DNA from: Apoderus coryli
Taxonomy: Eukaryota > Arthropoda > Insecta > Coleoptera > Attelabidae
Assembly (NCBI GenBank): GCA_911728435.2
Contig: OU452213.1
Location: 3,327,834 to 3,391,833, forward strand
Length of the DNA: 64,000 nucleotides
Reading direction: 5' to 3'
Below, in pieces: positions 42,201 through 46,422 of this stretch (positions are counted from its first letter, which is position 1; each line of letters opens with the position of its first letter). The translations under genes and the position numbers were made by a program. Under the pieces are notes generated by a model. The model saw only the letters and a program-made list of their open reading frames with translations, made no database searches and was not told the origin of the DNA.

Positions 42201-42211
42201 ATGTATAACAT
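3033..42211 (-). CDS. ssh: Slingshot protein phosphatase, N-terminal part (seven exons; 3' exons off the left edge)
   Basis: Slingshot phosphatases dephosphorylate and activate cofilin, so controlling actin turnover in the cytoplasm. Seven minus-strand exons are recognised: 42211-42032, 40328-40276, 23719-23410, 14710-14535, 14405-14340, 3555-3333 and 3274-3033. All have GT-AG sites, and their phases (0,2,0,2,2,0,2) join into one 416-codon frame. Conserved blocks in order are [91 protein letters not shown], the DEK_C-like domain, and the start of the phosphatase domain ([19 protein letters not shown]). The catalytic cysteine exons are beyond base 1. The first two exons were placed by phase and position; exon 1 is the weakest. 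Its ATG at 42211 is my choice because an in-frame stop lies just upstream. Confidence 0.9.
3333..3555 (-). CDS. ssh: slingshot exon 6: end of SSH-N domain
   Basis: Encodes [19 protein letters not shown], then [18 protein letters not shown] and [16 protein letters not shown], a highly conserved SSH-N block. Acceptor TTGCAG at 3556-3561; donor GTATGT at 3327-3332. The intron to exon 7 is only 58 bp. Confidence 0.93.
3690..3745 (-). pseudogene. Transposase scrap ([11 protein letters not shown] motif)
   Basis: On the minus strand the codons for [15 protein letters not shown] match the third catalytic motif of the transposase type also found at 32085-32860. Only this short piece is present. It abuts the MITE end at 3745. 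Confidence 0.5.
3745..3800. repeat. MITE-like terminal repeat
   Basis: The stretch AAATTTCGTACTCGAAATTG through TTTTTATAAAGAATGAC recurs at 23255-23320 and 37495-37552, and inverted at 22966-23030, 34937-34990 and 36195-36250. It is a dispersed repeat arm of a non-autonomous element. Confidence 0.7.
3800..4700 (+). pseudogene. LINE reverse transcriptase fragment (CR1/Jockey-like)
   Basis: The translation contains [20 protein letters not shown] and [11 protein letters not shown] (catalytic YADD), then after a frame change [18 protein letters not shown], and then a C-terminal stretch with [18 protein letters not shown]. Frame changes and a stop at about 4030 show it is dead. The 5' part is missing, as expected of LINE truncation. 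Confidence 0.85.
4700..5261. other. No gene seen
   Basis: AT-rich intronic sequence with no supported coding content. A short (ATT)n run at 5128-5150 is the only notable repeat. Confidence 0.5.
5265..5582 (+). pseudogene. LINE fragment, N-terminal edge of reverse transcriptase
   Basis: Encodes [17 protein letters not shown], then [20 protein letters not shown] (the K.S.GPDG.P motif that opens LINE reverse transcriptases) and MFPNEWKFS. It is cut off at about 5580 by the mariner fragment that follows directly. Confidence 0.8.
5582..6320 (+). pseudogene. Mariner copy A: 5'-deleted, catalytically dead transposase
   Basis: The open frame at 5646-6221 matches mariner transposase. It is a near twin of copy B at 12570-13360. 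The second catalytic motif (LLHDNARPH) is intact. The third reads [12 protein letters not shown] where copy B has [12 protein letters not shown], so the last aspartate is valine. Around 5656, a 14-bp deletion between two GGTG repeats removes GDETW, the first aspartate, and shifts the frame. The 3' terminal repeat (GGTACTTACTTAAAAACATG, ending CCTCGT) lies at 6288-6320. The 5' half is missing. Confidence 0.92.
6321..7139. other. No gene seen
   Basis: AT-rich slingshot intron sequence. I find no long open frame, motif or repeat that I can name. Confidence 0.5.
7140..7330 (+). promoter_or_regulatory. LTR-like promoter and polyadenylation block
   Basis: A TATAAAAAGGC box at about 7178 is followed 20-40 bp later by repeated CAGTTCAGTT/TCAGTC initiator-like motifs. 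An AATAAAG signal follows at 7311. This TATA, initiator, AATAAA order over 130 bp is typical of insect retrotransposon LTRs. I could not define element ends or a target duplication, so the assignment is tentative. Confidence 0.35.
7331..8030. other. No gene seen (possible LTR-element leader)
   Basis: Contains AT-rich sequence with the palindrome-like stretch TTTGGTGTTAGCAATAGCGC at about 7430. No coding frame is supported. The satellite array starts at its right edge. Confidence 0.4.
8036..9720. repeat. Tandem satellite, ~149-bp unit, about 11 copies
   Basis: Units start near 8048, 8200, 8352, 8492, 8632, 8784, 8934, 9082, 9233, 9384 and 9536 at the string CTCGATTAGAGTTGCAACAA. Most are 148-152 bp. 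Two are about 140 bp because GATAAAAAATTAA is missing. The last unit (9640-9720) is degenerate. The array lies in a slingshot intron. Confidence 0.93.
9721..10800. other. No gene seen; transposon-end-like motifs
   Basis: No coding frame is supported. A TATACAGTGTGTCCGAAAAG string at 10447 resembles the TACAGGGTGT ends found elsewhere in this window. Near 10628 and 10690, TTTTTTGATAAAAATTT and AAATTTTATCAAAAAA form a short inverted repeat. Confidence 0.45.
10801..11760 (-). pseudogene. 5'-truncated LINE, reverse transcriptase C-terminus
   Basis: The minus-strand frame 11756-11061 encodes [11 protein letters not shown] (catalytic FADD box), then [40 protein letters not shown] and the C-terminal thumb region. 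This is the order of CR1/Jockey-type LINE reverse transcriptases. The N-terminal two thirds is missing. The related copy at 40380-41215 also lies on the minus strand. Confidence 0.87.
11761..12569. other. Repeat debris without a gene
   Basis: Contains ACAGGGTGTATATTG (11876) and CACCCTGTATA (11929, 12107) transposon-end-like motifs and an AATAATAATAATAGCC LINE-tail-like run at 12060. A TACAGGGTAGTTCAC end at 12505 lies beside the mariner insertion. No coding region is supported. Confidence 0.5.
12570..13560 (-). mobile_element. Mariner copy B with its 3' end present at both sides
   Basis: The transposase frame at 13360-12665 (minus) starts inside the linker ([14 protein letters not shown]) and retains all three catalytic motifs ([27 protein letters not shown]). 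It lacks the N-terminal helix-turn-helix region. The terminal repeat ACGAGGCATGTTTTTTAAGT is at 12570. From 13362 to 13560 the 3' end of the same element appears again on the plus strand (GATACAGTGGTTAACAAGTC onwards to its terminal repeat). The copy is thus a fold-back with two 3' ends and no 5' end. Confidence 0.9.
13561..14339. other. Intronic sequence; one short arginine-rich open frame
   Basis: The only notable coding-like item is a 44-codon frame at 13739-13873 (+) that begins [20 protein letters not shown] and follows a TATAAAA at 13719. It has no recognisable relative that I can name and may be chance. (TAA)n run at 13992. Confidence 0.3.
14340..14405 (-). CDS. ssh: slingshot exon 5
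   Basis: A 66-nt exon encoding [20 protein letters not shown] plus MW. Acceptor AATTACAG at 14406-14413, donor GTAAGT at 14334-14339. The split glycine codon (GG + A) joins it to exon 4 to give the conserved LDGDGGFSV string. The final TG pairs with G of exon 6 to make the tryptophan codon. Confidence 0.93.
14535..14710 (-). CDS. ssh: slingshot exon 4: SSH-N domain core
   Basis: Encodes [20 protein letters not shown], then [20 protein letters not shown] and ITLDGDG. Acceptor TTCTAG at 14711-14716, donor GTATGA at 14529-14534. The 129-bp intron to exon 5 is free of transposons, unlike the neighbouring introns. Confidence 0.93.
14789..17154 (-). pseudogene. LINE with RNase H (I/R1-like), split by a solo LTR
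   Basis: The two minus-strand frames, 17154-16204 and 15469-14789, are one coding region. It holds the reverse-transcriptase thumb ([20 protein letters not shown]) and then RNase H with [20 protein letters not shown] and GNERADWLA, so all four acidic residues are visible. It ends with a [18 protein letters not shown] zinc-knuckle-like segment. The LTR at 15446-16229 interrupts it. Taking out the LTR and one ATAT duplication restores [15 protein letters not shown] in frame. The 5' part of the element is missing. Confidence 0.9.
15446..16229 (-). mobile_element. Solo LTR (784 bp) with ATAT target duplication
   Basis: The block begins TGTCACG and ends CGTGACA and is flanked by ATAT at 15442-15445 and 16230-16233. 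Read on the minus strand it has a CCTATAAATAATAA TATA-like box at about 15825, then a CAGTTGTGTC initiator-like site, then a TTAATAAATG polyadenylation signal at about 15555. This order identifies a U3-R-U5 LTR in minus orientation. No internal retroelement sequence remains. A 4-bp ATAT duplication fits Gypsy-type elements, but the family is inferred. Confidence 0.85.
17320..17935 (+). pseudogene. Mariner copy C: central and C-terminal transposase remnant
   Basis: Broken plus-strand frames give [19 protein letters not shown] sequence, then [33 protein letters not shown] (second catalytic motif), [17 protein letters not shown] (third motif) and EYFEKQ before a stop at 17847. A small deletion before SPDLA, frameshifts and a stop at 17493 kill it. 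A CAAACCTCGTA terminal repeat follows at about 17906. It belongs to the same subfamily as 23888-24170. Confidence 0.85.
17938..18000 (+). pseudogene. Small mariner scrap (second subfamily)
   Basis: Encodes [17 protein letters not shown], which matches the segment after the second catalytic aspartate of the mariner type at 21105-21300. No more of it is present here. Confidence 0.5.
18001..18440. other. No gene seen
   Basis: AT-rich intronic DNA between mariner and LINE remnants. No coding region is supported. Confidence 0.45.
18440..18970 (+). pseudogene. LINE reverse transcriptase fragment
   Basis: Plus-strand frames give [24 protein letters not shown] sequence, [40 protein letters not shown] and the FADDLKLYR catalytic box. 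Frameshift before 18596. The sequence at 18425-18600 is nearly identical to the reverse complement of 41040-41215, so this is the same family as the deleted copy there. Confidence 0.87.
18990..20455. repeat. Tandem repeat, 671-bp higher-order unit
   Basis: The GATCGATACACCCCACATAC box occurs at about 19003, 19172, 19674, 19843 and 20344. The spacing alternates about 169 and 502 bp, so two full 671-bp units and a partial third are present. Each unit holds two related 169-bp sub-blocks plus a 330-bp spacer with runs of T. Open frames such as [20 protein letters not shown] repeat with the unit and are not genes. Confidence 0.92.
20456..21100. other. No gene seen
   Basis: An ACAGAGTGTCC transposon-end-like motif is at 20491. 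Otherwise AT-rich sequence without a supported gene. Confidence 0.45.
21100..21930 (-). pseudogene. Mariner copy D, split by a LINE scrap
   Basis: On the minus strand, 21930-21660 encodes an N-terminal region ([18 protein letters not shown], then [17 protein letters not shown], the helix-turn-helix). 21300-21105 encodes [17 protein letters not shown] with the second catalytic motif. Between them, about 21480-21660 on the plus strand encodes [19 protein letters not shown] sequence that resembles the region between LINE endonuclease and reverse transcriptase. Stops and frame changes show the mariner is dead. Confidence 0.7.
21987..22334 (-). pseudogene. LINE reverse transcriptase C-terminal fragment
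   Basis: The minus-strand frame encodes [39 protein letters not shown] and [16 protein letters not shown], the pattern of the C-terminal tail of CR1/Jockey-like LINEs. Bases 22249-22316 recur almost unchanged at 24180-24247. Confidence 0.7.
22437..22492. repeat. Dispersed repeat, inverted partner at 27151-27205
   Basis: CCTCAAAAATATCCAACTTT and CTGTCAGTTGCCAGATTGCA are found here. Their reverse complements are at 27151-27205 with few mismatches. Confidence 0.7.
22966..23345. mobile_element. MITE-like element with ~100-bp inverted repeat arms
   Basis: The left arm at 22966-23062 (ATTCTTTATAAAAACGTCTG to TACAGGGTATATCAAAAATA) is mirrored by the right arm at 23213-23335 (TATTTTTGATATACCCTGTA to AGACGTTTTTATAAAGAATG). 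The interior holds an ATAATAATAATAATAATGTC LINE-tail-like run. No transposase is encoded. Confidence 0.75.
23410..23719 (-). CDS. ssh: slingshot exon 3
   Basis: Encodes [20 protein letters not shown], a variable Gly/Ser-rich linker ([20 protein letters not shown]) and [17 protein letters not shown]. Acceptor TTGTTCCAG just above 23719, donor GTGAGT at 23404-23409. The exon begins in phase 2 and completes the AGC serine codon that is started by exon 2. Confidence 0.93.
23785..23908. repeat. Near-perfect 57-bp palindrome of mariner termini
   Basis: The arm 23785-23841 (TACGAGGTTTGTTAAAAAAA through CAAGGGTTGCCTTTT) is mirrored at 23851-23908 with a 9-bp loop. The right arm is the 3' terminal repeat of the mariner fragment that follows. 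This is a head-to-head duplication of a mariner end. Confidence 0.93.
23888..24170 (-). pseudogene. Mariner copy E: 3' end with transposase C-terminus
   Basis: Read on the minus strand, it contains [20 protein letters not shown] (third catalytic motif), [20 protein letters not shown] and IPQSEWQ.CFD.WF, and then runs into the palindromic terminal repeat. Same subfamily as copy C. Only the last third of the element is present. Confidence 0.8.
24171..24979. other. LINE scrap then no gene
   Basis: 24180-24247 repeats the LINE scrap of 22249-22316 (TGGATGCGTCTGTTATACAT). The rest is AT-rich intronic sequence with an (ATT)n run at 24841-24863. Confidence 0.5.
24980..26570 (+). pseudogene. LINE, nearly complete reverse transcriptase with few breaks
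   Basis: Plus-strand pieces give [20 protein letters not shown], then [69 protein letters not shown] (catalytic) and [14 protein letters not shown], and C-terminal [20 protein letters not shown]. It is interrupted by a deletion at about 25320, a stop at 25584 and a break at 26205. It ends in AATAAATAAATAA at 26560, a typical LINE tail. It is related to the copy at 38095-39700. Confidence 0.9.
26571..27150. other. No gene seen
   Basis: AT-rich, with scattered AATAAT runs. No coding region is supported. Confidence 0.5.
27151..28230 (+). pseudogene. LINE RNase H and C-terminal zinc-knuckle remnant
   Basis: 27225-27600 encodes [20 protein letters not shown] and [15 protein letters not shown] (RNase H D and E motifs). 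27640-27740 gives a GNEIADQLA motif in another frame. 27880-28212 encodes [20 protein letters not shown] and [19 protein letters not shown]. This is an I-superfamily LINE 3' end with frameshifts. The mariner-like string GATTTTCGATGATTAATATT at 28374 matches 17852 in copy C. Confidence 0.8.
28231..29075. other. No gene seen
   Basis: AT-rich DNA after the LINE. Nothing coding is supported up to the Crypton-like fragment. Confidence 0.45.
29078..29661 (+). pseudogene. Crypton-like tyrosine recombinase fragment (DUF3504-like)
   Basis: Encodes [20 protein letters not shown], one in-frame stop (29164), then [20 protein letters not shown], then [40 protein letters not shown]. The plan of a core-binding domain, a linker, and then a block resembling the G.HTP..LLN...F...L..R.G.EH pattern is that of Crypton-derived recombinases such as the ZMYM/DUF3504 group. 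The catalytic C-terminal half is absent. Confidence 0.65.
29664..30108 (-). pseudogene. Tyrosine recombinase-like N-terminal exon, frameshifted
   Basis: The minus-strand frame starts [20 protein letters not shown] and continues with [40 protein letters not shown] and [20 protein letters not shown]. It is a phage-integrase-like core-binding domain of the kind found in insect Crypton-like genes. A one-base shift near 29710 moves the frame to [11 protein letters not shown], which runs to a GTAAGC donor at 29664. Upstream (30110-30240) is free of repeats and could be its promoter. It is convergent with the fragment at 29078-29661. Confidence 0.6.
30241..31620. other. No gene seen
   Basis: AT-rich slingshot intron DNA. 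No coding region or nameable repeat is found before the transposon ends that start near 31629. Confidence 0.5.
31741..32867 (-). mobile_element. Dead Tc1/mariner-type transposon with 59-bp inverted repeats
   Basis: The left arm (31868-31926, GTCACGAATAAAAATGACAA onwards) is mirrored by the right arm (32803-32861). Between them, on the minus strand, a broken transposase reads IFTGDEKGF (first aspartate), [40 protein letters not shown] and [13 protein letters not shown]. An in-frame stop lies at about 32695. A deletion at about 32375 removes the DGAPAHF motif with the second aspartate. A TACAGGGTGTC end stands outside the left arm at 31740. Confidence 0.85.
32868..33975. other. No gene seen
   Basis: AT-rich sequence with (ATT)n runs at about 32950 and 33340. 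Open frames here are short and lack motifs. Confidence 0.5.
33976..36310. repeat. Complex duplicated block with A-rich runs
   Basis: The module CTGCTAGTCG..AAATGGCTGCCTATAA to GGTTTGTCATAATTTGGTAG occurs at 34488-34690, 35368-35580 and 35745-35930. TTAAACAAGAAATCCCTTGC-type sequence occurs at 34165 and 35160. Between modules are long A-rich stretches (34250-34460, 35240-35330, 35610-35720). The lysine/phenylalanine-rich open frames (33977-34450, 35537-35731) are products of these runs. Confidence 0.85.
34937..35143. repeat. Left arm of a 205-bp inverted pair (partner 37328-37560)
   Basis: GTCTGCTTGTGTCAAAACTA to ACAAGTTTGGGAGCGTGTTT is repeated inverted at 37328-37535. It includes the MITE-like TACAGGGTATATC end. 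Confidence 0.85.
36311..37327. other. No gene seen
   Basis: A TACAGGGTGTTGCAAAAAGA transposon end is at 36558. Otherwise AT-rich with no supported coding region. Confidence 0.5.
37328..37570. repeat. Right arm of the inverted pair with 34937-35143
   Basis: Starts AACACGCTCCCAAACTTGTC and ends TTTTTATAAAGAATGACTTT. The reverse complement is at 34937-35143, and the outer part matches the MITE arms at 3745 and 23255. Confidence 0.85.
38095..39720 (+). mobile_element. 5'-truncated LINE with an open reverse transcriptase frame
   Basis: The coding frame runs from at least 38098 ([20 protein letters not shown]) to a stop at 39557 without a break; from the first ATG at 38127 it is 476 aa. It shows [82 protein letters not shown] (catalytic) and [13 protein letters not shown], and the C-terminal [15 protein letters not shown] motif. 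The endonuclease part is missing. Among the window's LINEs this frame is the least damaged, so it is probably the youngest. It ends near the ATATATCTATCTATA tail at 39690. Confidence 0.92.
40276..40328 (-). CDS. ssh: slingshot exon 2 (53 nt)
   Basis: Encodes [17 protein letters not shown] plus AG of a serine codon. Acceptor TTGTTCCAG at 40329-40337, donor GTAAGA at 40270-40275. It matches in position and acidic character the short exon before LSE.F in other slingshots. It joins exon 3 in phase to give NPKSLSECYF. The assignment rests on splice sites, phase and position, since the sequence itself is little conserved. Confidence 0.72.
40380..41215 (-). pseudogene. LINE copy with internal deletion
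   Basis: The minus-strand frame joins [20 protein letters not shown] and MSRLGFHED directly to [20 protein letters not shown]. The central reverse-transcriptase core (palm with FADD) has been lost in frame. The C-terminal part follows ([33 protein letters not shown]). The undeleted relative of the left part is at 18440-18970 (+). Confidence 0.85.
41216..42030. other. No gene seen
   Basis: Mostly AT-rich sequence. The first part (41216-41640) may be further LINE debris, but I find no motif. Confidence 0.4.
42032..42211 (-). CDS. ssh: Probable slingshot exon 1
   Basis: Encodes [20 protein letters not shown], an Asn/Ser/Asp/Gly-rich stretch, and [19 protein letters not shown] before a GTAAGT donor at 42026-42031. 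It ends in phase 0, as exon 2 requires. Known slingshots usually begin MALVTVQRSP, which is not found here. This may be an alternative first exon, or the start may be further upstream; an acceptor inside the exon is also possible. Confidence 0.5.
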
Positions 42212-43095
42212 TATCACACGTTAATTCAATTTTTTTATCCAATAAATCCCATAACAATAAACTTTACACCAAGCTAAATCAATATAGGAAATCAAACCTG
42301 AACGACTAAAGATTTATTTTCTAATTAATTAAATCCCTTCTATTTTAAATTCCCTCTTAACTTTTGTTCCTTTTGTTTAAATTAAAATTACAAAAATATC
42401 TGAGAAAAAAAAATGACCTACGGCACTGATATTTTGATTTTTACTTCTGAAGCTTATACGTTATATCAGACACACCCTGTATATTACCATAGCTTTTTGG
42501 CACATAATAATATGTCATATGTCAATTATGGTTTAAATTGACATTTAACTATTATTCTTTGAAGAAAAAAGTCATGAATAATTATTATTATTATAGTTTT
42601 CGATATTATCTTTTACCTTAGCTATGTGAATAACTATTACCCAAGTCGTTGGATTTTGATTTCCGATTTACAAGTAGGTACCTTTGGTATAATAATGATT
42701 ATACTTCTCAAATCACCACCTGTTAGGCATTTAAAAACAATATAATTATTATTAATAACCCCGAATCCGGACACAAGAAACAATAATTATTTACCAACAT
42801 TTAACAACATCATAAGTTTAGTATTATTAACTATTTATAATACATTCGCAACACGACATGCTAGTACGAAGGCGGGAGACCTAACCGAGACACTGCCTCT
42901 TCGGCAACATACACAAGTTTGGTGTTTCGATTCAAAACAAACGGGGTCTCTATCTGTCTATATCTATGTTTGGTTGTGGATGCGACGTTGCCACTGTGAC
43001 CGATATATCATTCTTCAAGATCTCTAAATCTCAGTTGGATTTACCTTGGGAGGGAAAGGACAAATTTAACTATCTTGTGTTGTTTTTGAGATAAT
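42212..43095. other. No gene seen
   Basis: ACACCCTGTATATTACC at 42471 is a transposon-end-like motif. A frame at about 42960-43090 gives FKISKSQLDLPWEGKDKF, which I cannot assign. Confidence 0.4.
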
Positions 43096-43284
43096 TATGA
43101 GTATGAAACTTGGGCGAAATTATGGAACGAAAGAATGCAGATCGAATGCCAATCCAAATCTGTATCTGATTTTCTGTATCCCAGTAATGATCGTTATATT
43201 TCTTCAATATTGACAGAAGTGCCCTACCCCAATCCGGTTGAGAGCTTGAAGTTGCAAATTAAATCTGAAACGTTGCTTGGATAG
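43096..43284 (+). other. Unassigned open frame
   Basis: An open frame reads YETWAKLWNERMQIECQSKS, then VSDFLYPSNDRYISSILTEV and PYPNPVESLKLQIKSETLLG before TAG at 43282. Amino-acid composition looks protein-like, but I do not recognise the family. No clean splice sites define it. It could be a fragment of a host gene or of a transposon protein. Confidence 0.3.
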
Positions 43285-44870
43285 AGAACTATCATCATTA
43301 CTTGGACGTTTATAAATCAGAAAAACTAGCCTCGACTTAATGGTTGCAGAAGTGGCAACCCCGAAGAACGAAATCAGTCACGACTCAACAAACCTAAATT
43401 CAATATGAATAAAATACAACCTAAAACTGCTGGAGTACCGTTAGTTATTATTTATTTATTTTTTTATACTAGGTAACATGTTATTTAGCTCATTTCCCAA
43501 ATATGGCATATATTTTTAATCAATATTTAAAAATAAATAACACATATAAGTAGGTAGGTACCTAATAGAAATATTGACACAAATTATCAACAACATTGGA
43601 TAACACTATACCATTATTAGCTGTAAATATTGATAACACACTAAACTAATCCTTTGGAATTAGGTTTAATTTGATTAAAAAAAACCTACAATATCATTAT
43701 TTTTTTATTATTTTATCTGTAGTGGATACTTAGGTATTTTCTTGAACTATAGGTATTGTTTAATTATTTAGGTTTTGACTTTTGCAAATTATGTCCTCAA
43801 AGCTAATACTTACATTTTCATTTATACCTCATTCCATCATAATTCATAAAAAGCTAGGTTTGAGGAGGACGAATCCCTAATTACAGCTCTTTCTACAGTC
43901 AAAGCTTCAAAAGAAAGCCAAACAACCTAGCTATGCTAATAAGTAGTACCTACTTACATGACATAGTGAATTACTCGAACTAGGACTCCTCTGGATAGTC
44001 ACTAGGGCCATCAGTTGGATGCACAACACACATACAAACAAACACAATAAATTATTACACAGTCACGATATTAGTATTTTAATTATCCAGCTTTTGTGTG
44101 TATTTGTATTATTATATTATAATAATATCCACGCATACCCGATTCCGTTTCAACTAAAATCCATATTATGACATTATTGTGGTTGTGACAAAATTTTAAT
44201 TAAAAATATTGTGATAAAATTAAATTTATTTATTTATTATTGAGATGGATAATAATGTCAAATTGTCACACGAACACAAAAACAAAAAGCTTGTAAGGCT
44301 AAAATCTGATCGGTCACAAATTTAGAGTGTGTTGTCAAATTGTGTACAATTTCATGAGATTTTAAATTTTAAATGTACTTTTTTAGATTTTAATTGATTG
44401 AATCACTTAAATAAAAGCACGTTAGTATTTTTATCAACATTGTACCTAAACAGTTTTTGAACATTTCTGCATGTAGAAATAAATATTGTTTCGATTTAAT
44501 TCAAAAATTAAGGTCTCTTTAATAAGCAACAGGTTCTTTGTTAGTTGGATATTATTTTACTGTTTACTGTATCAAAACAAAAATTTTCTTACTGGAAATT
44601 AATGGATATGGCAACGTCGATCGTGAAAACTATTTTGTGACTATGCTCCAGATCTACCGACATCTCCAGTCAATACGTAAATTCAGCCAATAAGAAGGCA
44701 CTATTATTTTAGTCGATTTTGTGTACCCAAAAATTATGCCATCTTTTGGTATGTAGTTGGACGAACGTACGAGTAGTAGTATACTGTAAAAATCCAACAA
44801 ACTGTTTTTACAATGATTTACTTAATTATAATAAACATTTTTAAGGGACGGTTTTCTTAACCGTTATATT
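43285..44870. other. No gene seen
   Basis: AT-rich intergenic DNA between slingshot and SBDS, with AATAAT runs. Nothing coding is supported. Confidence 0.5.
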
Positions 44871-44871
44871 G

Positions 44872-45095
44872 CATTCAGAACGACTGGAATTAACGAGGCA
44901 AGGACTACTGGATCAGCATAGCACTCCCTCGCTTCCTTGATATACCGTTCTTCCTAGTTCTAGTAGGCTGCGGCTCTATTATGACGTTTTATCAACTTAA
45001 CCTAAATATGGTGAAGGCCATTAAAGAAAGAAAAAAAGAAAGTTAACATAAATATTACTTTTAACATTATTTTTTGTTATTAAATATTATCCAAA
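44872..45095 (+). promoter_or_regulatory. SBDS promoter and 5'UTR (copied into TRMT44 intron 3)
   Basis: The 224 bp before the SBDS ATG include TTGCATTCAGAACGACTGGA and end TAAATATTATCCAAA just before ATG. A near copy is at 49735-49955, where the ATG is replaced by ATATTAG. This conservation with a dead copy shows a duplication. Confidence 0.6.
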
Positions 45096-45912
45096 ATGAG
45101 TAAAATATTCACACCTACTAATCAAATCCGCCTGACAAATGTTGCGGTAGTACGCATCAAAAAGGCTGGTAAACGTTTTGAAATCGCATGTTACAGAAAT
45201 AAAGTTGTCTCATGGCGTAATCAAGTGTAAATTTATTACTCTCAAAACACCATTCTCATAATAATTATACCTGTTATTTTACAGTGAAAAGGATATTGAT
45301 GAGGTTCTTCAAACACACACAGTCTTCGCGAATGTATCCAAAGGCCAAGTAGCAAAAAAAGAAGATTTAATAAAAGCTTTTGGTAAAGACAACCAAACAG
45401 AAATATGCAAGGAAATTCTCGCTAAAGGTGAATTACAAGTATCAGATAAGGAACGACAAAGCCAGAATGATCAAATGTTTAAAGATATCGCAACAACCGT
45501 AGCAAACAAATGCCTAAACCCGGAAGTAAAACGACCATATCCAGTAACAATAATTGAAAAAGCGATGAAAGATGCACATTATTCTGTTAAACCCAACCAA
45601 TCGACAAAACAACAAGCTTTAGCAGTTATGAAGCTGTTAAAAGACTCGATACCTATCGAACGAGCTAAACTACGATTGAAAGTTAATTTCAAAGGTAAAG
45701 AATCGAAAAAACTAAAAGAGAAAATCATTAAAATCGCTAGTGTTGAAGTCGAGGAAGAAGATCGTTTGGAAGATGAGATTACGCTGGTATTGTTAGTGGA
45801 ACCTGGTGTTTTTAGAGATATTGATGCGTTGGTTAAAGCAGAGTCTAAAGGTTGTGCTCTTTTAGAAGTTATGTCGTATAAAGAAATGGTTTTGGGTGAT
45901 GAGTTGTTATAA
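45096..45912 (+). CDS. SBDS: Ribosome maturation protein SBDS
   Basis: SBDS works with the GTPase EFL1 to release eIF6 from late cytoplasmic 60S subunits. Two exons: 45096-45226 and 45285-45912, separated by a 58-bp intron (donor GTAAAT, acceptor TTTTACAG). The product is 252 aa, the usual family length. Exon 1 gives [20 protein letters not shown] and [15 protein letters not shown]. Exon 2 gives [40 protein letters not shown] and [20 protein letters not shown]. All three SBDS domains are complete. AATAAA at 45958. It is convergent with MMAB, 510 bp between stops. No damage seen. Confidence 0.97.
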
Positions 45913-46422
45913 TTTCAGTTATTATGTTAAAATGTTAATGTTGTTAATCTTTTGTTAAATAAAATTTAAAGGGAAATAACTTAGTAAGTATAGGAAGTAA
46001 TAATAATTATAGTATAGTAAAACACAACCAAAATATATAATTATATTAATAATTGCAACAATTGTTTCGAATTGATAAATATTTCTATTCAAGTCTTAGC
46101 CTCTTCTATGTTTTAACACTCCTAAAAATAATAATTATCAAATAAGAAAAGCAACACAAACAATTCCATGAAGAACATGTTGAATCAGCGTGTCTTACAA
46201 CAAAAAGAAAACAAGAATGTGTTGTACAAATTGAACAATTTTAAATCGATAGATATTCCAGTGAAACTGCGTAAGTAGAGCCCTAGACGTCAGCCTATTA
46301 TCAGATATTTATAGGACAGACCTCGTGGAATATCACCAATCTATTTTCCTCAATTTGTATTACCCCAAACTTGTACCTGAATTACTACAAAATATAAAAA
46401 ATACAACTAAAATAAAAATATT

